This document shows, one piece after another, positions 24,401-35,300 of a stretch of 64,000 nucleotides of DNA (positions are counted from its first letter, which is position 1; the number at the start of each line of letters is the position of its first letter). This DNA comes from Liolophura sinensis (taxonomy: Eukaryota > Mollusca > Polyplacophora > Chitonida > Chitonidae): positions 2,480,001-2,544,000 of the forward strand of contig NC_088307.1 in NCBI RefSeq assembly GCF_032854445.1, in the 5' to 3' direction. Both the position numbers and the translations under genes were made by a program. The notes under the pieces were generated by a model. That model did no database searches. It was not told the DNA's origin and saw only the letters and a program-made list of their open reading frames with translations.

Positions 24401-24879
24401 AGTGTTACGCCATACTCAAGAATATTTCACTTATAGGATGGCTTCCAGCATTATGGTGTTAGGAAACAGGGTAAAAATCACACGTTTGAAATATCAGTTT
24501 ATAACATACTGAGAAGACGATCCAAAGATCATTGGGATAACGTCCAGAATAAGAATCAGACATTTTCGGGCAAAAAACAGAATGGTTAAAATATATAAAA
24601 TGTATCATACATTTATCATTTGTTGATATTTTACCAAATAAGAAATTAAATAAAATCAAAAATCATAAAAGTTTTATACAACCAGATGTCAGCAGAAACA
24701 TCTTTTTTAAGAAATTATTGAAAACACAAATTTAAATGGTTCTCAATATTCACCTGCTGTAATGTCGTGTATGTAAAATCCCAATGAACCTGTTTTCCTT
24801 CTGCTTTCTCTTTCCAGGTTCTACCCATATCTTGACACCAGAGGGCCTCCTGAGTGACCTTCGTGACCTCAGCAGTTGA
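395..24879 (+). CDS. STXBP1: Munc18/UNC-18/Rop-type SM protein (syntaxin-binding protein 1), 14 exons, 5' partial
   Basis: Sec1/Munc18 protein that binds syntaxin and assembling SNARE complexes during vesicle docking and fusion; cytosolic and plasma-membrane associated. Coding exons, joined by phase: 395-471, 891-970, 3188-3291, 3746-3894, 4751-4835, 6119-6249, 6637-6744, 7080-7293, 7999-8137, 10271-10380, 17427-17540, 19180-19268, 23764-23918, 24818-24879. Together they give about 535 residues; animal Munc18-1 is about 590-600, so only roughly the first 60 are missing upstream. Diagnostic stretches are [78 protein letters not shown] and a C-terminal STHILTP. Splice sites are GT-AG and phases agree throughout. 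Exons 891-970 and 3746-3894 contain frame-breaking indels, so the frame as written is not intact. Introns hold splice-junction arrays at 5050-6118 and 8116-10080. Family assignment is near certain; functionality depends on whether the indels are real. Confidence 0.95.
891..970 (+). CDS. STXBP1: STXBP1 exon with a one-base insertion
   Basis: The acceptor is ttgtttttcag and the donor GAGG|gtaagt. It reads [12 protein letters not shown] then NTQYKGAHV, after which the frame hits TGA. The exon is 80 nt. The joining phase and the conserved HVFFTE need 79 nt, so one extra C lies in gtccttcttcac (about 954-957). Confidence 0.9.
3188..3291 (+). CDS. STXBP1: STXBP1 exon
   Basis: It encodes [18 protein letters not shown] and [17 protein letters not shown], among the most conserved Munc18 stretches. 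It begins CTTGCCC after tgatttcag; the donor is CAG|gtagat. The 104 nt are open. Confidence 0.95.
3746..3894 (+). CDS. STXBP1: STXBP1 exon with two compensating indels and an internal stop
   Basis: The acceptor is ttgcctcag and the donor AA|gtatgt. It reads VYSMDSP, then needs a +1 shift near 3770-3777 to give [11 protein letters not shown], then a -1 shift near 3812-3818 to give [20 protein letters not shown]. Read straight it meets TAA at 3788-3790. Total length (149 nt) and end phases are as expected, so the two indels cancel. Confidence 0.85.
4751..4835 (+). CDS. STXBP1: STXBP1 exon
   Basis: It encodes [19 protein letters not shown] and RADDHTMGD, matching human LIQDKLDAYKADDPTMGE. The acceptor is aatttcccag and the donor GAT|gtaagt. 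Frame intact. Confidence 0.93.
5050..6118 (+). repeat. Tandem array of a 3' splice site plus exon start (14 copies)
   Basis: Units of about 65-80 bp read (TTG)n-tgtag-GGCCCTCAGAAGGACA-aatgtctgctgatcatccc-aagtaggctaacc. The first 16 bases after tag are identical to the start of the real exon at 6119, and the next ~30 are a diverged copy of it. Fourteen such units precede the real exon, each with its own tag/GG acceptor and a variable (TTG)n run. Because unit length varies and is often not a multiple of three, the array is not itself an open frame. Confidence 0.93.
6119..6249 (+). CDS. STXBP1: STXBP1 exon whose start seeded an array
   Basis: It encodes [20 protein letters not shown] and ends [10 protein letters not shown]. 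It is preceded by (TTG)n-tgtag. Fourteen degenerate copies of this acceptor plus about 45 nt of exon start lie immediately upstream. This copy is identified as the real exon because it alone continues into conserved coding sequence. Confidence 0.95.
6637..6744 (+). CDS. STXBP1: STXBP1 exon
   Basis: It encodes [20 protein letters not shown] and ends [10 protein letters not shown]. Acceptor ttttgttag, donor CA|gtaagt. Phase agrees on both sides. Confidence 0.94.
7080..7293 (+). CDS. STXBP1: STXBP1 exon
   Basis: It encodes [18 protein letters not shown], then [19 protein letters not shown], then [20 protein letters not shown], nearly identical to vertebrate Munc18-1. Acceptor catcatcag was chosen over the nearby gacag because the latter would give an immediate stop. 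Donor CAG|gtgagc. Confidence 0.95.
7380..7580 (-). mobile_element. SINE family 1, minus orientation
   Basis: tatttatttatttg tail, then ccgtactcaacaatatttca, ggccagcattatggtgggag and a B-box-like ggacttgaactcacagcg at the far end. Intronic in STXBP1. Confidence 0.85.
7999..8137 (+). CDS. STXBP1: STXBP1 exon whose end seeded a 45-bp array
   Basis: It encodes [39 protein letters not shown] and YIIHNG. The canonical donor is GGGG|gtaagg at 8138. The last 22 nt of this exon and the first 23 nt of the intron form the unit repeated through most of the following intron. Confidence 0.94.
8116..10080 (+). repeat. 45-bp tandem array of exon end plus 5' splice site (about 43 copies)
   Basis: The unit is the last 22 nt of the exon ending at 8137 plus 23 nt of intron: CATACACAATGGGGGTAAGG then cactaaccatggggaaa. 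The donor core GGGGGTAAGG is kept in most copies and damaged in some (gggtacgg, ggaatacgg, ggttaagg). A branch-point-like CTAAC is also repeated. The period is 15 codons and the unit has no stop, so the Munc18 frame stays open from the exon to 10101 as repeats of [15 protein letters not shown]. Openness follows from the period and is not evidence of translation. Confidence 0.95.
10271..10380 (+). CDS. STXBP1: STXBP1 exon
   Basis: It encodes [20 protein letters not shown] and ends [11 protein letters not shown], matching human NKLIQHAQIPPEDSE and LGVPIVTD. Acceptor tgttctgcag, donor GAT|gtaagt. Confidence 0.95.
10381..17426 (+). other. STXBP1: Large STXBP1 intron, mostly unique AT-rich sequence
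   Basis: This 7-kb intron contains a partial SINE near 11590-11775, several A/T homopolymers (13021, 14110, 16757, 16980) and a short TG run at 14995. No credible extra exon was recognised. Confidence 0.6.
11590..11775 (+). mobile_element. SINE family 1, partial, diverged
   Basis: It retains gtggatagtcttgggttccc, cagtttcctcccacctt and the tail ttcttgagtgcggcgtaaaa. Confidence 0.7.
17427..17540 (+). CDS. STXBP1: STXBP1 exon
   Basis: It encodes a basic linker ([20 protein letters not shown]) and [18 protein letters not shown], equivalent to human [20 protein letters not shown]. Acceptor acttcacag, donor GAG|gtagga; 114 nt, phase 0-0. Confidence 0.95.
17745..18510 (+). repeat. 47-bp minisatellite, about 16 copies
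   Basis: The consensus is gtgtgtcacgttgctgcggt then atatgtaacatgcctgaact cagtaag, spaced 47 bp (for example 17881 and 17928). It lies in the STXBP1 intron after exon 17427-17540. Confidence 0.9.
18510..19150 (+). repeat. 45-bp minisatellite, about 13 copies, abutting the previous array
   Basis: The consensus is gtgttaaatagaggtggtaa then atgtaacacatggcataaac tcagt. Later copies lack the 'aata' segment and are shorter. It shares the 'tgtaaca...gaactcagt' core with the 47-bp array, so the two probably share an ancestor. The last fragment lies about 30 bp before the exon at 19180. Confidence 0.9.
19180..19268 (+). CDS. STXBP1: STXBP1 exon
   Basis: It encodes [19 protein letters not shown] then [10 protein letters not shown]. 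Acceptor tgtgtcgcag, donor AG|gtatga. It sits between two intronic minisatellite fields. Confidence 0.93.
19487..19965 (+). repeat. 52-bp minisatellite, about 9 copies
   Basis: The consensus is tcttgtgtgatctccgtttg then tacagcatagactatctgtg taatatactccc, spaced 52 bp. Copies differ by only one or two bases (cagcat/cagcac, ccg/cca), which suggests recent homogenisation. Confidence 0.93.
20497..20777 (+). mobile_element. SINE family 1, near full length
   Basis: The tRNA-like head tttggctcaggtggttagcg (A box) and gagttcaagtcc (B box) is followed by the body and an ATTCTTGAGTACGGCGTAAA tail with (AAAT)n. Intronic in STXBP1. Confidence 0.9.
21800..21965 (+). repeat. Short tandem repeat, about 7 degenerate copies
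   Basis: Units of about 20-22 bp resemble ttcttgatattggctggtcc. Intronic in STXBP1. Confidence 0.75.
22085..23520 (+). mobile_element. Degenerate non-LTR retrotransposon (LINE) reverse-transcriptase remnant
   Basis: Near 22108-22230 one frame reads [20 protein letters not shown] then [14 protein letters not shown], which is the PQGS...GPxLFxxYINDL and FADD region of a reverse transcriptase; FADD has decayed to FAAD. Around 22588-22660 a frame gives [20 protein letters not shown], typical of the C-terminal part of CR1/L2/Jockey-like ORF2. Near 23040 it resumes with HRFEHTAP. Stops and frameshifts are frequent, so the copy is dead. It lies in the STXBP1 intron before exon 23764 and contains the 39-bp array at 22612-23050. 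Confidence 0.8.
22612..23050 (+). repeat. 39-bp minisatellite grown inside LINE coding sequence, about 11 copies
   Basis: The unit is gcgtgctgtccgtgtcatat ccgcatcacaccgacttga. In the LINE frame it encodes 13 residues, [13 protein letters not shown], so the array amplified a piece of the ORF2 C-terminal region in units that preserve frame. Confidence 0.9.
23764..23918 (+). CDS. STXBP1: STXBP1 exon
   Basis: It encodes [40 protein letters not shown] and [12 protein letters not shown], a hallmark SM-protein block. Acceptor catcttgcag, donor G|gtgagt. Confidence 0.96.
24395..24480 (-). mobile_element. SINE family 1 fragment
   Basis: It retains gttacgccatactcaagaat and ccagcattatggtg. Confidence 0.65.
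24818..24879 (+). CDS. STXBP1: STXBP1 terminal coding exon and stop
   Basis: It encodes [19 protein letters not shown] followed by TGA at 24877-24879. The tail is slightly shorter than vertebrate Munc18-1. Acceptor ctctttccag. Confidence 0.94.
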
Positions 24880-27800
24880 AAGGTCATGGTGACATGTCAG
24901 AGGTCAAAGGTTGCCTCAATTCTCAGCTACATTTTCCCTTAGTCTTTTGGGTTGTAGCTCTGTCTTGTGCTTTTTTTGTCACAGTTCTAAGTCACTATGA
25001 ATTACATGATATAAAGGTGACCTTATTGTGCAAGAATTCAAGAACCACATCAGCTGTTGGCAAAGTTTTAAGGTCATTTTGTATTGAAATGTCACAGCAA
25101 GAATGCTTAATAACCTTTGGAGTTGATAGAAAGACGTATATTACATACACTTACACATATTTGTGGTGTCTTAGAAGTTTGGAATATTTGATGTTCCTGG
25201 CTTTATAGTTGTGCCTGTGTCTGGAATGAAAGCGCTGTTGTTGTTTCTGCTGTTGTTAGTGTCTACTATAAAGTCCCACTCTTAAAACCCAAAGGAAAAA
25301 ATCTCCCCCAGCTGCCACAGACATTATATTGTGGCATGTCATCATGGCTCTTTGTGTTTAAACGTATGAACACTTACACAGTGGGTTTTATTTCGGAATC
25401 ACCTACATTGGAGGATGTACGTAGCTGTTTTCTGATAGGTTATTAAAAGTCTGTTAATTTATAACAGTGTATGTTTGGTGATGTTCATGATATTGTTGAG
25501 ATTATGTGAAAAAAGAAAAAACACAATTGCTTGGCAGTACATTAAGATTAAATTGTTAATTTTTAGGAAAAAACTGTAGGACTTTTATGTATATTAAGGG
25601 GATTTGTCATGGTTTGAAACAAAATAACGTTTTAGTTGCAGGGTAGCTGGGATGGTTGAGCTGTTCATTTACAACATGTAAAGTGTTAAACTATTCAGAT
25701 ATTAATCACAATTTCTCCATTATCAATGTATACCAAGCAGGACACAGGTTCTTACAAAGTAAAAGTTTTGTGTAAATGTTTCTTGATGAATGTTTATGAC
25801 CAAAGTTGCAGCTGGTGTTGAAGTGGATAATGTCGTTGGCAGAGAACAGTTCTCTTCAAGATTTGGCCAATGTTTTTTTTTTAGGAGTAATGTTATCACT
25901 AAAATGAAGGGGAACATCTTTGACTGTCTCAGTGGTGAGTAGGGTCTTGGTCTTCATGAAACATAATTTATAATATATTACTAGTACTTTGCTTTGCAGT
26001 ACTCTATGATGTTTTCTTCCAAAAAGAAATCTGAAGGCTTGATATGTACTGTTGGTCATTTAATATTTAAGGAGTTGATGATATTGAAGGAGGTCACTAA
26101 GGATTTAGGAGGTTTGGCTGACAGTTAAACATGAATGTCCATGGATTAGTGGTTTGTCTTTGTCAGATGTATTGGTGAGTGTGATTGGTTGATTGTGATA
26201 GGTGGCACTTGTAGGTGATTGGTCAATTTGGACCATGTAGAAGGCAATTGATTGGTCAGAAATTAGGAATGGTGATTGGTCAGAAATGTGTACCTAATTT
26301 GCCATGCTCATCAACATCCTGTGATGCTGCACAAAAGTTTTAACTTCACTTACAATCTCTTCCTAGTTAAAAATTTTCTCTGCACAAAATTTTTGAAGAA
26401 CATGTAGTGTCTGCACATAGATAGAGGTAACATTTTACCTGGGATATTGGTGAGTTTTCTCAAGAAACATTAATGTAGCTGTCAAAAATGAAAAAAGAAG
26501 AAAACACAAAAAAACAACTCCTGAACAAGTGCACCAACAAAGTGAATCTTGAAAAATTTGACTAGAGTGCCCAATGGCAAAACGCCTATTTTTTTGTGGG
26601 AAAAGTATGTCTGATATAGAATTAGAAACATTGCATTGTTTGTGAATACTCGAAGCAAGGCAGTATAAAAATTGTGAAAATGTTCCAGTGGTACAGTAAT
26701 GGTTTACAAGAAACCTCCCGAGAGTTAAAGGTTCACGGTTTCATTTCCATTCATTCTTGATGAAGGATGTGTTGGCTGATTTGTATACATACTTATAGGT
26801 AAAGTTTGACATTATTAATCAAGTATCAGAGGCGTGCATCATAAACCTGAAGGTCATAGTGCAGTAAAAAAATGTATGCATATACAATAATTGTTTTCCC
26901 GTCTTTTTAATTTTTTTTTATTATAGTATCTGTGTCACCATGACACTGACCTTTAATATAAGGAGAATGATGGAAAGATGGTTCTTGATATGTTAAGTCC
27001 AGAGTTCTCTACACATTGTATTACATGAATTTCAGTTTTATTCAGCTTGAATATTTATGAGGTCCAAATGTGCTGAAAGTTCATTGCAGATATCTTCAAG
27101 GAATATATACAGATGAAATCACCAGAGTAATTGTGTGAAATGCGGTCTCTGAACATTTTTGTTCTGTAAAATTATGTGATCCATTCAAAATACTCCATCT
27201 GTAATTCACTTTCGTTCCCCACTAGCGCTTTATATCTTTTTTGGACTTCAGAATATTCCGTTTTGGAAATTGTATGAAAGTTAAAATTCGTGAGATTAGG
27301 TGTGGAAAAATTTTGTGGTGTCTTTAGCTTTTGAGATCTATAAATTCGGTACTTAAACAACACTGAAGTTTGTGGTAAGGAGAGTCAGTTTTGAAGTGCA
27401 ATAAATTTTTTTTAACCTGTTGTATCTCGACAGCAGGCTGTATATATTACATAGGCATAATGCTATTGACTTAATTAGGTATACATTAGCATACATTAGC
27501 ATACATTAAAGCCGGATTCTTATACAACCATCAGGGACCGTCCCTGGGAACCGTGGGTTGTATGGGAACCAGGCTTAAGGGCACCTGTTGTAATGTACAA
27601 ATATATATAGTAGATTGTGGGTTACTTCACAGCTTAAATGTAGGTTAAAGAAGGACTGCTCTTTCCCTGTCCATTTATTTCGTAGCGATACTGTACATGA
27701 CTTTTACTCTCCCGGGTCATTAGTTGGTAAGAATTTAGCAGTGAGTCATTGGTAAGGTTGTTTCTTGATTTTTAGAGGTGGTTTGATTGTGCATGTGTGA

Positions 27801-28999
27801 AGAAATTTTATTGTATTCAGTTTTGTGTATATAAATTAAATCGTACAAATTTATCTTATTTATTATTGCTAATGTGTATGAGAAGAACAAAGTTATGTAA
27901 TTAGAAGATATACGTTCCTGTGTTAATTATTTTGCTTGGGACCAAGGATTAGTAGTTATTGTTATCATTGTTACATATTAAAATGATGTGAGAAAGCATT
28001 ATTATTGTGAAAATGTGTTAATTACACTTTTGAGGCCTTGCCGCGCTCAGTTGCTGTTACATTTTCACAGGCTTATTCACTTGTCTATGATACTGGTTTT
28101 CACTGAATTTGAAGTGACTGTTACAGCATTATAGCATTTTTTGTTACAATGTTATACAGTGTATTTACTTGTGTCACCAGGACAACTTTCTAGATTTCTT
28201 CTTGTTTTGTTACAGAAACAGTCTTTTTTGAGTGTTCATGTCCAGCAAATATTTTTGCAGTGAGAAACATTGCACATTGCTGTAAACGATCAACCATTGC
28301 ATAGAGACCTGTGTCTTTATGATTTTCCGGTTATTGTTGATAGTTAGGTAAGCAACGAAAATTGCCTAAGCAAACCTGATAGTATTACACTTTACTCGAG
28401 GATTGTTTTTTTGATTATTGTTAGTAGAAATGAACTTAATTAAATTCAGATGAAACACCATGGCAACGGTCATAATTCTTGCTAGGATCTAGTCACAAGA
28501 ACCACGGTACGTGTATTCATTCCAGGTATTTCCCTTGCAATAATGTAAATCAGTTGTCTCGCTTTTATGCGCTCTTGTGGTATTTTCCATTCATGCACAG
28601 TTATCATAGAGGTTATGTAACTTACACATACTTGTCTATAGATACTGTCAGTCTGTGTTTGATATGCTTCACTGTGAATGACGCATTGTTAATGTGTACT
28701 TAATTGCTGATTGTTAGCAGAGGCATGCGGATGAGGCTTGTACCTCGAAACACATATACAAGGAATTATGGGTTTGGCACATTTCCATCGATCATTAAAA
28801 ATGCGATTATGTGGAAAGTAAACTAAAGCTGACGCGCAGATGGGAGAATTTTGTCCCAAGAAACACCATTGGGTTGAAAGCCATTTGTCGTTGAGTGTTC
28901 CTACAAAGCATATGAACTTCCCGGATGATGCATAAGACGGCCTACGTAGGTCCAATAAAGAAAAGTCACCCAGTGGTAACTGAAGCTGTGTTCATTTGG

Positions 29000-29285
29000 A
29001 TTTAAAGCTAAGTTGTCGCGTATATCTGCTTTCATGTAGCCACATTTAGCACTCTAAGAAAATGAGACCACCTAAAGCTAAGTCGTACAGTGGTAACTGA
29101 AGCAGTGTTCATTTGGATCTAAAGCTAAGTCGTACAGTGGTAACTGAAGCAGTGTTCATTTGGATCTAAAGCTAAGTCGTACAGTGGTAACTGAAGCTGT
29201 GTTCATTTGGATCTAAAGCTAAGTCGTCGCGTATATCTGCTTTCATGTAGCCACATTTAGCACACTAAGAAAATGAGGCCACCTG
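29000..29285 (+). repeat. 47-bp tandem repeat (about 4 copies) flanked by a duplicated segment
   Basis: Units read ttcatttggatctaaagcta then agtcgtacagtggtaactga. A longer block, gcgtatatctgctttcatgt then agccacatttagcac, occurs on both sides (about 29017 and 29225), as expected if tandem growth happened inside a duplication. Confidence 0.8.
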
Positions 29286-31864
29286 TTTTCTGATATTGAC
29301 TGGAAAGATTTGATGGATTCGCAAATAACAAATAACTTGCATGTAATGATGTTAAAGACGTCTTTCGTCAACGTGGGGAGTACAGCCAGCCACGTGTCAG
29401 TTTACTGTACGTGCTTATGGCAGTGTTACTAATGTAAATTCCCAGTTTGGAACATTAGCACCACCTTGTTGCTGTTGTGGCTTATAGCCTAAGTAATCGG
29501 CACATGATGAAGTGCTCTTGAAAACAACAAAATCGTTTTCAGAGGGAACCATCCTGGAATGCTTTAGTGTGGTGTACATCTGCCTTTGTGTATCATAATG
29601 CTAGCTGTGCGCATATAATACATACTGTTACACGTTAATTTTTGCTTGTAAAGTTTTGCATCTATGCATTAATTGTATCTGTAGGACTAAACTCCTGTCG
29701 TTTGAGGAATGCATGTAGAATTCTAATAAATATCCTTGAACATTAGCCTTACCTTGTCTAGTTTCTCTATGTGCGTTTCCTCTAGTTTATTCATTTTAAC
29801 CAGCGGCCTATATTGATTTGTCTGTAAAAATCTCGCTACCAAAATTGCCTTTAGTTAGTGCCATGTGACAACATCAGCTCTACACGTTGATATCTTGGAC
29901 AAAAAAATGACATTTAAGAGACTTTCTTTATAATTCATAATGTTAAACTGCACACCAAGAACTTGCTGCCTCCAGTGACATAATTGTTCAGAAGTGTGAT
30001 TTGTTTTACAATGGCTGCACCAGTAAGCGGTTAGATCAAACACCACGCAGTAACAGCCTACATCACTGTTAGCGTGAATATAGTACACTGTGTTTTATAA
30101 CAGTTATCATTTATTAAGATTGTGTTGTACTAAAACGTGTAAGCAATTTAAAATATGACAGTTTCAGAAACGGTTTACAGTAAAGTCGATAGCAGTTAAG
30201 GTAACTCGCGTCGCTATCCGTCAGAAAATATTGAACACCGCCCAGTACCCAGCATGCTGCTCGTTTTTTTTTTTTTATATTAATAGACATCACTACGTTC
30301 GTGCCGTCGAAACCAAGCTTATGCAGTTTAATATTATGAACTCGAAAAAGTGTTCTAACTTCACTTTCTTTGTAAGAATGTGCACTTTCACCATATCCAT
30401 GTGTAGAGGTTTTGTTGTTGCGTGTCCTTGGTTATTTGGTACCGAGTATGACTTATTCTACCGACATCTGATTTTTGGATGTAATATGGCTACTATACTA
30501 TATCCCAAACCGAATGTGGGCGACTGGCTAAAAGAAAGGTTATAGTAACTATAGTTATGCAACATGCAATCAGACTTTACTTCACTGTGTGACGTACCGA
30601 TATCCAGCTGCTACTGTACCCCTCAGGACTGACCGATTTTACGGCGGTATGTTAACAGAGACCTGCGATATTCTATGGTTCCACCACAACACCTTTCTTA
30701 GTTCACTTTCCATTAACCCTATACACCTAAATGCGCTGTCACAGAAGTAAAATAATGTAATATCGAGCATTAATGGGAGAGCAGAGATCACGTCTTGTGC
30801 GTTAAATGGCCTAAAATTTCGCCTCAATGAAGCACATGTTTGAGACAAACATGTTAAAGTATTACGTTTGTTCCTTAGAACTTACATTTTTCATAATAGA
30901 CCCCATGCTATACAATCCGACCAAACTTCAAACCACATTTCTAATATCAACACAACACTTATGCAGACTCAGGGAAAATGTGCATCTTTGTCATGGGCGA
31001 AATTGTAGATCATTTGCCGCATAATATACATTGAATTACCAACCTGAATGCTGGAAAGCGGTCCTGATGTTCGATCATGTACGATTTAGGTTAGGTCAGC
31101 ATCCATGACATTACAATGGACAATGTTGATGCTTTCTCGTCTGACGTATAAGTGAGAGAGGCCGTGCAGATCGCCTGATGGGTATTGTATTTGATTTATT
31201 TATTGATTTGATGCTTGTTTCACGCTGTACTCAAGAATTGCAGGTGTTGTAGGCTTAGTTTGGTTAGGTTGAGCCAAATATATCTAGTGTTTTCGACATG
31301 GTACTGCAGTGAACCAGCACCATGACTGGGCTGGCCTAAAGGCAGGTCTGCTATAAGAACAAAAATGTTCAAGGTAAAGAAAACCACCCCCACAGTGTCA
31401 AAGGTTCTCTGCCGCTTTGCCGTGGTAGGACCCTTAACCGAATTAAACTATGCGGGTGGTTCAACCCAGTTATACGTTAGTCTTGACAAAGTCACGCAGT
31501 AAAATCTCTCCGCACCTATCTTCAGTAACATATTTTTCCTATAGAAGTCAGGAGGAACGTTCAATTCAAAAATATGTCCACGCGATTTGAGCTCTCCCAA
31601 ACCTTCTGGAAGACTGCAAATCGAGTCGATCTCAAGTTGTGTGATCTTGCGACCTTGAGTCTGTACTTAAGACGTATACTCTTATTGGTCACAGCGTCCC
31701 GTCGCGATGACACGTCATTGGTCGAAATGTGCAATATGCATTTGACCTATAAACTCGAAATGGCCAAAGATTCCCTTAGGTATGTATGTATGTATGCTTC
31801 GGGTTTTTGGGTCGTACTTTACCATTTTTCAGTATTATGACGATGAGGAATCATTCGGTGTGTG

Positions 31865-32000
31865 AACATATACTGAGTCTTGTTACAGTGCGAATCTATG
31901 CGGCCACTGAAGTAGGATGGAGACGACACCAAACATGGCAAGCCATCCTCTCACATTATTCCAACCTGTCCTGTTTCCTTGCTATAACCTCTCCGTTGTG
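31865..32000 (-). mobile_element. SINE family 2 fragment
   Basis: cagtgcgaatctatgcggcc, tcacattattccaacctgtc and ttccttgctataacctctc parallel 56720-56860. It lies just downstream of the gene A stop. Confidence 0.55.
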
Positions 32001-32178
32001 AGGACCGTCAGCCCTTAGGAGATGAAGGGGCATGACCTCTGGTGTAACGAGAGTATGGACAACAGAACCACAAAGCACAGAATGGAACCATTTAAAAGAG
32101 AGTTATACCCTGTTTCTATGGGGTATTTTCATGTTTGATACCAGTTTTCACATGTTTGATACCAGTTTTACCTGTTAT

Positions 32179-32361
32179 TCATGACCTTTTGAATACTTCA
32201 ATAGCCTGTTTGACAATAGAAGGACCGGAAGCGACTGGGTTGTAGGGATTCACTGATTGGCTCATAGTGAACGTTAGAGTTTTACCCAGAATTTCAACCG
32301 TCACTTCCACATTCTTGTATCCAGTGGTGACGGGATCGAAGCTGGTGGCATCTAGTTTTAC
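32179..32361 (-). CDS. Gene A exon 6 (C-terminal domain and stop)
   Basis: 183 nt, as in the paralogues. It encodes VKLDATSFDPVTTGYKNVEV then TVEILGKTLTFTMSQSVNPY and ends AIEVFKRS with TGA. This compares with the clusterin C-terminus VTVPVEVSRKNPKFMETV. Confidence 0.85.
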   Translation of the reverse strand, partial: VKLDATSFDPVTTGYKNVEVTVEILGKTLTFTMSQSVNPYNPVASGPSIVKQAIEVFKRS

Positions 32362-35300
32362 CTGGGAGAAAAATAAAGTGACTTTAATAATTTACTTGAA
32401 GATAATTTGCTAGAAAATAAGATGACATCTCCTACAAAATGATGACCACTGATGGTCATTAACAGCTTAACCTTCTTGATTTGTCCTAGTTGTTTTTCTT
32501 TCTGGTGTCCATCCCAGATCACCATTAAGCGTCTGACTGACAGACTTTTGGATAATTCCACAACAGCGATCCATCGTTCCGCAGACATTTTCATCACTAA
32601 AAGTTTATGCTTTGAAAAATTACAGCAGTTAATTGTGGTGTAGGAAATTTTAATTGTGACGCTTCTCTTCAAGGGCTCATTCGGCTAAGGCGCTGTTGCA
32701 GACGCATTTGATCCGTCCATGCGCAATGAAGACAAACTCTCAAATCCACTCTCAGTTTGTGTAGTACGTTGCAAGGGTAATGGTGCACTCCGACCTACCC
32801 GATTTTCTACATCCGTGAGTCTGCAAGTGTGAATAATTCTTTAATATGTCCAAATTGAAAAAAAAAATAATCCGAATTAACAAATATTTACTTAATTATA
32901 TATCAACTTATATACTCACACTAATCACGTGATAGGTGAATTCTGTTGCTTTTGCTAGCCACGCACGTGCATTGTTGCTAGACATCACTGTCTCCACGGC
33001 TTCCGTATATCCCGGGCAATCTAAGACACGAAACATTATCATCGTGCAGGGACACAGGAAAAGGATCAAATCTTGCTGTAGGCCTAAAGACTTCTCAAAA
33101 GGAAATCCTACTAGACATAGTGGGAATTTAGAGTTATGAAAATGGCTTTGAGAAAGGTAAGGTGATCTTACTGTGGGGAACACCCGGTCTTATCGCGTTT
33201 CATCTAGACAGTATTTGATGTGACCGAGTAATAAATGTGATGACAACGTAGCCATTTTTAATAATTCCAGACCAGTGACGTCTGTTCATTTGCCACTCAC
33301 ATCATTGTAATTCTGCTTAAGCTATGGTCCAGGGGGGCTACTATCCAAACATGTATATAAACAGTTAAAATAAAACCCTGACAGGTAAACTGACAAGAGG
33401 CCGCGTTTCGCTTGTTACGTGTGACCACTTCCCAACCGTCACACTGTCGTCGCTGCTCTAGTTTTACTCTCCATGCTGCAAGTCTTTTATATATCATATT
33501 AAAATAAAATATATATAGAAATTTAGAGTATTAATTGTATACCATCAAACACTCAGATAATTATTCATCAATACGCCAGTTATACCAGTTGTAAATCTGT
33601 ACACATCTGTCAGTGTCAGTCTGAGGACTGGCTAAGTTTGTTTTACAGACGGAACAAGTTATGTCCTCTTTTATGGCCTTTCCGTTCGCTCAAAGGTTAC
33701 GTGAAAGGCTTAGGTTGTATTTCTTAATATTGAGCATATGATGTGGTATAGCATATAAAAGTATAGAATACGCTTCTAAGCTTTCTTCTGAAGACATATA
33801 AATGACGTTAAACTACAGCTTTCCTATAAAGGCTCCAGTGAGATTTTAAGAATCCTGCTGTGGAGACGTCACCGGAGATAGCTGTCACAACAACTTTGGG
33901 GAAAGCCCGTTTTGGGGACGCTAAGCTGCTCTCGCGTCCCAGGCCGTTCTCTGATGACGACATTTGCGAATATTTCCCACTACTAACGGAAAATATGCAT
34001 AGCAAAGATATCATTTCTGGCATATCTTCACTTTCCTTAAACCATACTCTTCGTTTTATAGTGCTTTTTATGTATCCTGAGGAATTTGTCTGCTAAAAAT
34101 CTTTTAACGGATGTTTCCTCAAAAGATGTATTTGAAACGATTTTTATAGTTTATTTTTTAATAGCGAATCATATCAATGTTCCCTGAGCGACGTTTTTAC
34201 AAGGTTTACCTGTTTTGGGATTCAATTTGCAGTCGGCGCACGAGTTGATATAGTAACCGCACGCGTTGGACGTGTCATGCTGAATGGCGTCACATCCTGG
34301 CTCTGACGAAGCTCTCATCACAATGGAAACTTCACTTTCAACACTTCGTCCTGAAAATCGTTCAACAGATTGATGTCATTTAGTTATATGTCATAAAGTA
34401 GCATATATATGGTATATATATGTATGCTTCTATAACTTCCTATATTAAAGCGGTATGTAATGTTGTAGGATAGACCTACATGTTTGTAAGGCTATTGCTG
34501 AAGTATGAAGGATTCTAATATATCGGCGTAATAGAGGCCATTCCACAATTAATGGAATTAAACAATTTTTCCAAGATACAAAATCAAGTAACGCTTTTAG
34601 CTGATTCACAGATAAATAATGCATTAGCTCGTTATACAATATTTCTATGCTCTAAATCATATCTTCTCAAACTCACGACCAAAAATGCGTCCAATGTTGT
34701 TTATAGCTCCGGAAATGCCGTGTAAAATATCTTTCCCAATATCCACCGCCCCGTTGCCTAGCTTTACAATCCCGTTCCCGATATCCTCTCCCACGTGACC
34801 TATCTGTTTCCCGATGTCGATGAGGCCACTACCAAGGGATTCTCCGACGTGGCCTATTTCCTTTCCGATGTCGACCGCTCCATTACCGACCGTTTTACCG
34901 ACGTCAACAACGGCGTTCGGCAAAGAATTGGAAAAGAAATCACCGATTTGACCTCCGACGTTGACAATGGCGTTTCCAAGGGTGTCCACAAATACGCCCT
35001 TAACCGATCCGGCAAGGAATTTGGGGATATCCTTTGAGAAAAACTGAATTCCTTTGGCCAGTATTAATTGCCACTCAGCGGGTTGACACACCTTCTTGGC
35101 CCTGAAACAGGGATGGGTGATATTGGGGTATAGCTTCAAATGTTATGGGTTAGTGTCGTCGGTATAAATATAACATATACTGCAGTAATTGGGCTATTTA
35201 ATTTTCGAATTATAAGACTATGAATTTAAAGTCATGAAATCCCAGTACGCCAGTACAGCTTCTTATACAAATTTCATGTAAGCGGGCGATTTTACCACTA

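Larger units (their letters stand above)
24880..32178. other. STXBP1 3' UTR and intergenic spacer
   Basis: No credible coding exon was found. An AATAAA at about 27401 and another at about 29727 are possible poly(A) signals for STXBP1, but the UTR end cannot be fixed. The spacer holds a 47-bp repeat patch at 29060-29230, a small SINE fragment near 31190-31245 and a second-family SINE fragment near 31865-32000. Confidence 0.5.

Noticed and set aside
33860-34096. 78-residue plus-strand frame in gene A intron 4
   Set aside because: No recognisable domain, no splice support, antisense to an active intron.
34795-35037. Open frames antisense to the clusterin-like exon 3 (also 42278-42613 and 54581-55021)
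   Set aside because: Shadow frames of the 11-residue repeat on the opposite strand; the minus-strand reading is supported by splice phases, cysteines and paralogue identity.
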